A DNA stretch of 64,000 bases, from NCBI RefSeq assembly GCF_019599145.1, contig NZ_CP080647.1:8246001-8310000 (forward strand), in the 5' to 3' direction. Origin of the DNA: Streptomyces akebiae (GTDB taxonomy: Bacteria > Actinomycetota > Actinomycetes > Streptomycetales > Streptomycetaceae). The notes below the pieces were generated by a model, which worked only from the letters and a program-made list of their open reading frames with translations, ran no database searches and was not told the origin of the DNA. Within the stretch, counting starts at the first letter, position 1; each line of letters begins with the position of its first letter. This document shows, piece after piece, positions 58,676 through 64,000 of the stretch. Position numbers and translations under genes: made by a program.

Positions 58676-60214
58676 TCAGCTCTCGTCCTCGATCCAGCCC
58701 ATGGTCCGCTCGACGGCCTTGAGCCAGCTCTTGTACTCACGGTCGCGGGTCTCCGCGTCCATACGGGGGGTCCACTCGGCGGCCCGACGCCAGTTGGCGC
58801 GCAGGTCGTCGGTGCTGGTCCAGAAGCCGACGGCGAGACCGGCGGCGTAGGCGGCGCCGAGGCAGGTGGTCTCGGCGACCATCGGACGGACCACGGGGGC
58901 GTCCAGGAAGTCGGAGAGGGTCTGCATCAGCAGGTTGTTGGAGGTCATGCCGCCGTCGACCTTGAGGGCCGCGAGCTCGACGCCCGAGTCCTTGGTCATG
59001 GCGTCCGTGATCTCACGGGTCTGCCAGGCGGTGGCCTCCAGGACGGCGCGCGCGAGGTGCGCCTTGGTGACGTACCGGGTCAGACCGGCGATCACACCGC
59101 GGGCGTCGGAGCGCCAGTACGGGGCGAACAGACCGGAGAAGGCCGGCACGAAGTACGCGCCGCCGTTGTCCTCGACCGAGAGCGCCAGCGTCTCGATCTC
59201 GGCGGCGGTGGAGATGAGGCCCATCTGGTCGCGCATCCACTGCACCAGCGAACCGGTGACGGCGATCGAGCCCTCCAGGGCGTAGACCGGCTTCTGGTCG
59301 CCGATCCGGTAGCCGACCGTGGTCAGCAGGCCGCTGTAGGAGTTGATGATCTTCTCGCCGGTGTTCAGCAGCATGAACGTGCCGGTGCCGTAGGTGGACT
59401 TGGCCTCGCCCTCGGCGAAACAGGTCTGGCCGAACAGGGCCGCCTGCTGGTCGCCGAGCGCGGAGGCGACCGGGATGCCGCCGAGCAGCTCGCCGAGCCT
59501 GCCGCCGGTGACCTCGCCGTAGACCTCGGCGGAGGAGCGGATCTCCGGGAGCATCGACAGCGGGACGCCGATGGACTCGGCGATCTTCTCGTCCCACTCC
59601 AGCGTGTGCAGGTTCATCAGCATGGTGCGGGAGGCGTTGGTGACGTCGGTGACGTGGTGGCCGCCGTCGACACCGCCCGTCAGGTTCCAGATGACCCAGC
59701 TGTCCATGGTGCCGAAGAGGATGTCGCCGGCCTCGGCGCGCTCGCGCAGGCCCTCGACGTTGTCGAGCAGCCAGCGGGCCTTCGGGCCGGCGAAGTACGA
59801 GGCCAGCGGCAGACCGGTCTCGCGGCGGAAGCGGTCCTGGCCGACGTTGCGGCCGAGCTCGCGGCAGAGGGCGTCGGTGCGGGTGTCCTGCCAGACGATG
59901 GCGTTGTGGACGGGCTCACCGGTGTTCTTGTCCCAGAGCAGCGTGGTCTCGCGCTGGTTGGTGATGCCGATGGCCTTGATGTCGTCGCGGGTGATGCCGG
60001 CCTTCTCGATGGCCCCGGCGACGACCTCCTGGACGTTCGTCCAGATCTCGGTGGCGTCGTGCTCGACCCAGCCCGGCTTCGGGAAGATCTGCTCGTGCTC
60101 CTTCTGGTCGACGGAGACGATGCGTCCGTCGCGGTCGAAGACGATGCAGCGGGAAGAGGTCGTGCCCTGGTCGATCGCGGCGATGAAGGGGCCGGCGGTG
60201 TGGGCGTCGGTCAC
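58676..60214 (-). CDS. glpK: Glycerol kinase GlpK
   Basis: A 512-residue ATP-dependent kinase producing glycerol-3-phosphate. Family signatures are [79 protein letters not shown] and [21 protein letters not shown] 60214 follows AGGAG. The C-terminus [16 protein letters not shown] is complete. It is the middle gene of the operon, 100 bp downstream of glpF. Confidence 0.96.
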   Translation of the reverse strand: MTDAHTAGPFIAAIDQGTTSSRCIVFDRDGRIVSVDQKEHEQIFPKPGWVEHDATEIWTNVQEVVAGAIEKAGITRDDIKAIGITNQRETTLLWDKNTGEPVHNAIVWQDTRTDALCRELGRNVGQDRFRRETGLPLASYFAGPKARWLLDNVEGLRERAEAGDILFGTMDSWVIWNLTGGVDGGHHVTDVTNASRTMLMNLHTLEWDEKIAESIGVPLSMLPEIRSSAEVYGEVTGGRLGELLGGIPVASALGDQQAALFGQTCFAEGEAKSTYGTGTFMLLNTGEKIINSYSGLLTTVGYRIGDQKPVYALEGSIAVTGSLVQWMRDQMGLISTAAEIETLALSVEDNGGAYFVPAFSGLFAPYWRSDARGVIAGLTRYVTKAHLARAVLEATAWQTREITDAMTKDSGVELAALKVDGGMTSNNLLMQTLSDFLDAPVVRPMVAETTCLGAAYAAGLAVGFWTSTDDLRANWRRAAEWTPRMDAETRDREYKSWLKAVERTMGWIEDES

Positions 60215-60314
60215 GGTGTGCTCCTGAAAGGTCAACTGGTCAACGGGCTGTACGTACGGCGCGTGCTGAGCGTTCCGCGAGACGGGCCCGCGGAACGGCG
60301 GCTCGATGGGTTTC

Positions 60315-61112
60315 TCAGACGAATGCGACGTTGTAGAGGCCTGCGGCGACGGCGGCACCGATCAGCGGGCCGACCACCGGGACCCAGGCGTAGCTCCAGT
60401 CCGACCCGCCCTTGTTGGGCAGGGGCAGCAGGGCGTGCACGATGCGCGGACCGAGGTCACGGGCCGGGTTGATCGCGTAACCGGTCGGGCCACCGAGGGA
60501 CAGACCGATGGAGACCACGACGAGCGCGGTGATCAGGGCACCGAGGGTGCCGAGGCCCTTGCCGGAGTCGTTGAGACCCTGCGTGAGGACCGCCAGCACC
60601 AGTACGACGGTGCCGATGACCTCGGTGGCGATGTTCAGGACCGCGTTGCGGACCTCGGGACCGGTGGAGAAGATGCCGAGCACGGGGCCGGCTGCCTTCT
60701 CCCGGGCCTCGACCGACTTGACCTTGGCCCGCGTCTCCTCGTCACCGACGATCTCCTCGTCGGTGAGGTGCGCGTGGAACTGTCCGTAGTAGGCGATCCA
60801 GACCAGGGCGGCACCGATCATGGCGCCGAGCAGCTGCCCGCCCCAGTAGATCGGGACGTCGCCCCACTCGATGCCGTCCTTCTTCAGGGCGAGCGCGAGG
60901 GTCACGGCCGGGTTCAGGTGGGCGCCGGAGAGCGGCGCGGAGGTGTAGACGGCGGTGAGAACGGCAAAACCCCACCCGAAGGTGATGGCGAGCCAACCGG
61001 CGTTACGGGCCTTGGAGGCCTTCAGCGTGACGGCCGCGCAGACGCCGCCGCCGAGCAGGATGAGTATGGCGGTACCGATGGTCTCGCCGATGAAGATGTC
61101 GGAGCTGGACAC
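60315..61112 (-). CDS. glpF: Glycerol facilitator GlpF (aquaglyceroporin)
   Basis: A 265-residue MIP-family channel with six membrane helices and both NPA loops: [15 protein letters not shown] and [14 protein letters not shown], the Asp after the second NPA being typical of glycerol channels. It allows passive glycerol entry. GTG 61112 is preceded by AAAGGAG. As the first gene of the operon its promoter region carries an operator (61192-61211) shared with gylR. Confidence 0.95.
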   Translation of the reverse strand: MSSSDIFIGETIGTAILILLGGGVCAAVTLKASKARNAGWLAITFGWGFAVLTAVYTSAPLSGAHLNPAVTLALALKKDGIEWGDVPIYWGGQLLGAMIGAALVWIAYYGQFHAHLTDEEIVGDEETRAKVKSVEAREKAAGPVLGIFSTGPEVRNAVLNIATEVIGTVVLVLAVLTQGLNDSGKGLGTLGALITALVVVSIGLSLGGPTGYAINPARDLGPRIVHALLPLPNKGGSDWSYAWVPVVGPLIGAAVAAGLYNVAFV

Positions 61113-61191
61113 CCGCGACTCCTTTGTCCTTCGTCCAGGGGAAAGAGTTCGGCCCGTGGCGTTGTCACACTCTAGCGCGTATTGCCGGTAG

Positions 61192-61211
61192 GTGTTCGAC
61201 AATGTCGACCG
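61192..61211. promoter_or_regulatory. GylR operator candidate, glp operon promoter
   Basis: GTGTTCGACAATGTCGACCG matches 16 of 20 positions of the sequence before gylR (62208-62227, minus strand). A weaker related site, GTTCGATCAATAACGATC on the minus strand, lies near 61272-61290. Confidence 0.6.
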
Positions 61212-61331
61212 ATGGACGGGAGTCTTGCTCCGGCGTTACGGGCACGTCAAGAGCCTGGTTGTCGAAAACGCGATCGTTATTGATCGAACAGGCCCGACGA
61301 TCTTGAGGTACCTGCTAAAGGAACACGCGCG

Positions 61332-61377
61332 CACGGCGAAGGCCGGGACACCGTGAGGTGTCCCGGCCTTCGCCGTG
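61332..61377 (-). terminator. gylR terminator, perfect 21-bp hairpin
   Basis: Arms 61332-61352 and 61357-61377 (beginning CACGGCGAAGGCCGGGACAC) are exact complements with a 4-nt loop, overlapping nothing but the gap before the gylR stop at 61392. Confidence 0.85.
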
Positions 61378-61391
61378 TCGGGGGCGGGCGG

Positions 61392-62156
61392 TCAGAACCG
61401 CCCGGCGCCCAGGTCCCGCGAGACCGCGCGGGCGCAGTCCCGTACGGCCGCGATCAGCTCGGGGCGCAGCTCGCCGTCGCGGCACAGCCGCTCCACGGCG
61501 CCCGTGATGCCGACCGCGCCGACGGGCATCCGCCGCCGGTCGTGGATGGGGGCGGCGATGGACGCCACGCCCTCCCAGGTCTCCTCGACGTCGGCCGCGT
61601 ACCCACGCGCGCGGGTGATGTCCAGGACGCCCTCGAAGTCGGCCAGCGCGTGCACGGTCCGGTCGGTGAACGCCTTGCGCTCACTCTCCAGCACCTCGCT
61701 GTGTGCCACCGGGTCGTAGGCCGACAGGACCTTGCCCAGGGCCGTGGAGTGCAGCGGCTGCATGGCGCCTATCTCCAGGACCTGCCGGCTGTCGTCGGGC
61801 CGGAACACGTGGTGCACGATCAGCACGCCCTGCTGGTGCAGCACCCCCAGGTGCACGCTCTCGCCGCTGGAGCGGGCCAGGTCGTCCGTCCAGACCAGGG
61901 CGCGCGCCCGCAGCTCGTGCACATCGAGGTACGTGGTCCCCAGTCGCAGCAGCTCGGCCCCCAGCTGGTAGCGCCCCGAGGCGTCGTCCTGTTCGACGAA
62001 GCCCTCCTGCTGGAGCGTGCGCAGTATGCCGTGGGCGGTGCCCTTGGCGAGGCCCAGTGACGAGGCGATGTCCGACAGGCCGAGCCGCCGTTCGCCGCCC
62101 GCGAGCAGGCGCAGCATCGCGGCCGCCCGTTCGAGCGACTGGATGTTCCGTGCCAT
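61392..62156 (-). CDS. gylR: IclR-family glycerol regulator GylR
   Basis: A 254-residue protein. The N-terminal winged helix is MARNIQSLERAAAMLRLLAGG ... LGLSDIASSLGLAKGTAHGILRTLQQEGFV; the IclR effector domain follows (HLGVLHQQGVLIVHHVF; MQPLHSTALGKVLSAY; VASIAAPIHDRRRMPVGAVGITGA). In S. coelicolor GylR represses the gylCABX operon and itself, and is relieved by glycerol-3-phosphate. Length and position next to glpF-K-D fit exactly. ATG 62156. A copy of the operator lies 50-70 bp upstream. Confidence 0.95.
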   Translation of the reverse strand: MARNIQSLERAAAMLRLLAGGERRLGLSDIASSLGLAKGTAHGILRTLQQEGFVEQDDASGRYQLGAELLRLGTTYLDVHELRARALVWTDDLARSSGESVHLGVLHQQGVLIVHHVFRPDDSRQVLEIGAMQPLHSTALGKVLSAYDPVAHSEVLESERKAFTDRTVHALADFEGVLDITRARGYAADVEETWEGVASIAAPIHDRRRMPVGAVGITGAVERLCRDGELRPELIAAVRDCARAVSRDLGAGRF

Positions 62157-62207
62157 CGCCGTCCTGCCTCCGTCCCCTTCGGCCGCCGTACGCGACTGAA
62201 CTACCAT

Positions 62208-62227
62208 CGTTCGGCAATGTCGAACAC
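62208..62227. promoter_or_regulatory. GylR operator candidate, gylR promoter
   Basis: On the minus strand this reads GTGTTCGACATTGCCGAACG, with inverted GTTCG and CGAAC arms. It resembles 61192-61211. Confidence 0.6.
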
Positions 62228-62302
62228 TACCGGTCGTTGCCGACCTCCCGCTAATGGCCGTCACTAGCTTTTCGGCCACGCGCGCCGTGCGATGGCGTTC
62301 TC

Positions 62303-62383
62303 GTGTCCGTCCGGTGTCCGTACGGTGCCCGCGGGGCGCTCATGTGGCCGAGGGGTGTCCGAAGGGTGCCGGAGTGGTGTCCG
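62303..62383 (+). repeat. Cluster of GGTGTCCG-like direct repeats
   Basis: CGTGTCCG or GGTGTCCG occurs at 62303, 62313, 62354 and 62376, with variants GGTGCCCG (62324) and GGTGCCGG (62365). It lies in the gylR-metH spacer; meaning unknown. Confidence 0.5.
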
Positions 62384-62478
62384 TCGTTGTTCTCGTCGTC
62401 GGAGTAAACCGCACCCGAGCGTGTACGCCACGCCGGTCCGCCTCGTGGACGCCCCTGACCATCCGCGCCGCTCCGGGC

Positions 62479-62484
62479 TAGGCT
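62479..62484 (+). promoter_or_regulatory. -10 element upstream of metH
   Basis: TAGGCT, the same hexamer as before mshC and the phosphatase. It is 65 bp before the metH ATG but only 6 bp before a GTG at 62491 that opens a different frame. No cobalamin riboswitch elements were seen in the leader. Confidence 0.45.
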
Positions 62485-62549
62485 TGCGGCGTGCGTCTTC
62501 CGTGGGAAGGCGCAAAGCCGACAGCCGTCGCACTCCAGGGAGCACCTCC

Positions 62550-64000
62550 ATGGCCTCGTCGCCGAACACGTCCCTCACGTCCGCCGCCGCAGGCCGGGCC
62601 CGATCCGAGGCCCTCCGCCAGGCCCTCGCCACCCGTGTGGTGGTCGCCGACGGCGCGATGGGCACGATGCTCCAGGCGCAGGACCCCACCTTGGAGGACT
62701 TCCAGCAGCTGGAGGGCTGCAACGAGGTCCTCAACGTCACCCGTCCCGACATCGTCCGCTCGGTGCACGCCGCGTACTTCGACGCGGGCGTGGACTGCGT
62801 GGAGACCAACACCTTCGGCGCCAACCTCACCGCACTGGGCGAGTACGACATCCCCGAGCGCACCGCCGAGCTGTCCGAGGCCGGCGCCCGCATCGCCCGC
62901 GAGACGGCCGACGAGTACGCCGCCCGCGACGGACGGCAGCGCTGGGTGCTCGGCTCCATCGGCCCCGGCACCAAGCTGCCCACCCTCGGCCACACCACCT
63001 TCACCGCCATCCGTGACGCGTACCAGCAGAACGCCGAGGGCCTGCTGGCCGGCGGCGCCGACGCGCTCCTGGTGGAGACCACCCAGGACCTGCTGCAGAC
63101 CAAGGCATCCGTCATCGCCGCCCGCCGCGCGATGGAGACGGCCGGATACGACGTCCCCCTGATCGTCTCGGTGACGGTCGAGACGACCGGCACCATGCTC
63201 CTCGGCTCCGAGATCGGCGCCGCGCTGACCGCGCTGGAGCCGCTCGGCATCGACATGATCGGCCTGAACTGCGCGACCGGCCCCGCCGAGATGAGCGAAC
63301 ACCTGCGTCATCTGGCCCGCCACTCCCGCATCCAGCTCTCCTGCATGCCCAACGCCGGACTGCCGGTACTGACCAAGGACGGCGCCCACTACCCGCTGAC
63401 CGCTCCGGAGCTGGCGGACGCGCAGGAGAACTTCGTCCGCGAGTACGGCCTGTCCCTGGTCGGCGGCTGCTGCGGCACCACCCCCGAGCACCTGAGCCAG
63501 GTCGTCGAGCGGGTCCGGGACCTCGCCCCCACCGCCCGCGAACCGCGCCCCGAGCCCGGCGCCGCCTCCCTCTACCAGAGTGTGCCCTTCCGCCAGGACA
63601 CCGCGTACATGGCCATCGGCGAGCGCACGAACGCCAACGGCTCGAAGAAGTTCCGCGAGGCCATGCTGGAGGCCCGCTGGGACGACTGTGTGGAGATGGC
63701 CCGCGACCAGATCCGCGAGGGCGCCCACATGCTCGACCTCTGCGTCGACTACGTGGGCCGCGACGGCGTCGCCGACATGGCCGAACTCGCCGGCCGGTTC
63801 GCCACCGCCTCCACCCTGCCCATCGTCCTGGACTCCACCGAAGTGGACGTCATCCGGGCCGGGTTGGAGAAGCTCGGCGGGCGGGCCGTCATCAACTCCG
63901 TCAACTACGAGGACGGCGACGGCCCCGAGTCCCGCTTCGCCAAGGTGACCCGCCTCGCGCAGGAGCACGGCGCCGCGCTGATCGCGCTCACCATCGACGA
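62550..64000 (+). CDS. metH: Cobalamin-dependent methionine synthase MetH, N-terminal part (3' truncated by window edge)
   Basis: The first 483 residues. The homocysteine-binding barrel begins ATRVVVADGAMGTMLQAQDPTLEDFQQLEGCNEVLN; its zinc cysteines are in IGLNCATGP and VGGCCGTTPEHL. From about residue 345 the methyltetrahydrofolate (pterin) domain starts: AYMAIGERTNANGSKKFREAML ... EGAHMLDLCVDYVGRDGVADMAEL ... LPIVLDSTEVDVIRAGLEKLGGRAVINSVNYEDGDG. It transfers the methyl group from folate via cobalamin to homocysteine. ATG 62550 has AGGGAG before it. Confidence 0.97.
   Translation, partial: MASSPNTSLTSAAAGRARSEALRQALATRVVVADGAMGTMLQAQDPTLEDFQQLEGCNEVLNVTRPDIVRSVHAAYFDAGVDCVETNTFGANLTALGEYDIPERTAELSEAGARIARETADEYAARDGRQRWVLGSIGPGTKLPTLGHTTFTAIRDAYQQNAEGLLAGGADALLVETTQDLLQTKASVIAARRAMETAGYDVPLIVSVTVETTGTMLLGSEIGAALTALEPLGIDMIGLNCATGPAEMSEHLRHLARHSRIQLSCMPNAGLPVLTKDGAHYPLTAPELADAQENFVREYGLSLVGGCCGTTPEHLSQVVERVRDLAPTAREPRPEPGAASLYQSVPFRQDTAYMAIGERTNANGSKKFREAMLEARWDDCVEMARDQIREGAHMLDLCVDYVGRDGVADMAELAGRFATASTLPIVLDSTEVDVIRAGLEKLGGRAVINSVNYEDGDGPESRFAKVTRLAQEHGAALIALTID

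Noticed and set aside
62157..62549. Cobalamin or SAM riboswitch before metH
   Set aside because: I looked for the conserved B12-box and SAM-switch cores in the leader and saw none; only short repeats and promoter-like elements are present.

Overview
This window is chromosomal DNA from a Streptomyces. GC is very high and codon third positions are almost all G or C. It carries chaplin genes, the mycothiol ligase mshC, the glycerol gyl/glp operon with an IclR-type regulator, and the [2Fe-2S] regulator soxR. From memory, the order soxR ... gluconate genes ... chaplins ... mshC cluster ... glpD-glpK-glpF-gylR ... metH matches a core segment of the S. coelicolor chromosome (about SCO1657-SCO1703), so I read this as core-like sequence with small strain-specific decay and insertions. 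No prophage, insertion sequence or CRISPR array was seen.

Layout. 1-7.2 kb: end of an alcohol dehydrogenase, an MHS-type permease, a TetR/acyl-CoA dehydrogenase divergent pair, a small YiaA/B membrane protein, a second TetR regulator, a translationally coupled GH11 xylanase and CE4 deacetylase, and a MaoC hydratase. 7.2-15 kb: soxR, an orphan Rnl5-like RNA ligase, two unknown proteins, a large secreted penicillin-acylase family enzyme and an alpha/beta hydrolase. 15-21.7 kb: a secreted NamZ-type muramidase and an acyl-CoA catabolic group (SDR, TetR, acyl-CoA dehydrogenase, APH-like kinase, metallo-beta-lactamase fold protein) joined by a shared operator motif. 21.7-30.8 kb: a histidine-rich protein, a DUF202 pair, a Nudix enzyme, a decayed DMT transporter, an FAD dehydrogenase, a molybdopterin oxidoreductase with a cytochrome b, and the gluconate kinase/permease/GntR set.

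30.8-40 kb: a YchJ protein and an M1 peptidase overlapping a 1291-residue Pls/PosA-type NRPS whose adenylation pocket reads as lysine-like. This is a candidate synthesis/turnover pair for a cationic homopoly(amino acid) and the most interesting system here. Then come tRNA-Leu(GAG), an M20 peptidase, chpH and an unusual three-domain chpC. 40-46.8 kb: an acidic protein, a RecD2-like protein lacking its ATPase motifs, an aldo-keto reductase, an F420-type LLM oxidoreductase and a ferritin-like protein. 46.8-54.1 kb: CorA and the conserved actinobacterial set phosphatase-DUF3090-kinase-like-MshC, then a beta-propeller protein and PAC2. 54.2-64 kb: a FadR-type regulator, an amidohydrolase, glpD-glpK-glpF-gylR, and the first 483 codons of metH.

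Many convergent gene pairs are closed by long perfect hairpins. A repeated intergenic element (GGGGCGCGGGGAACTGCGCG and variants) recurs at five places. Three decayed genes lie in the gaps. Several promoters look leaderless.
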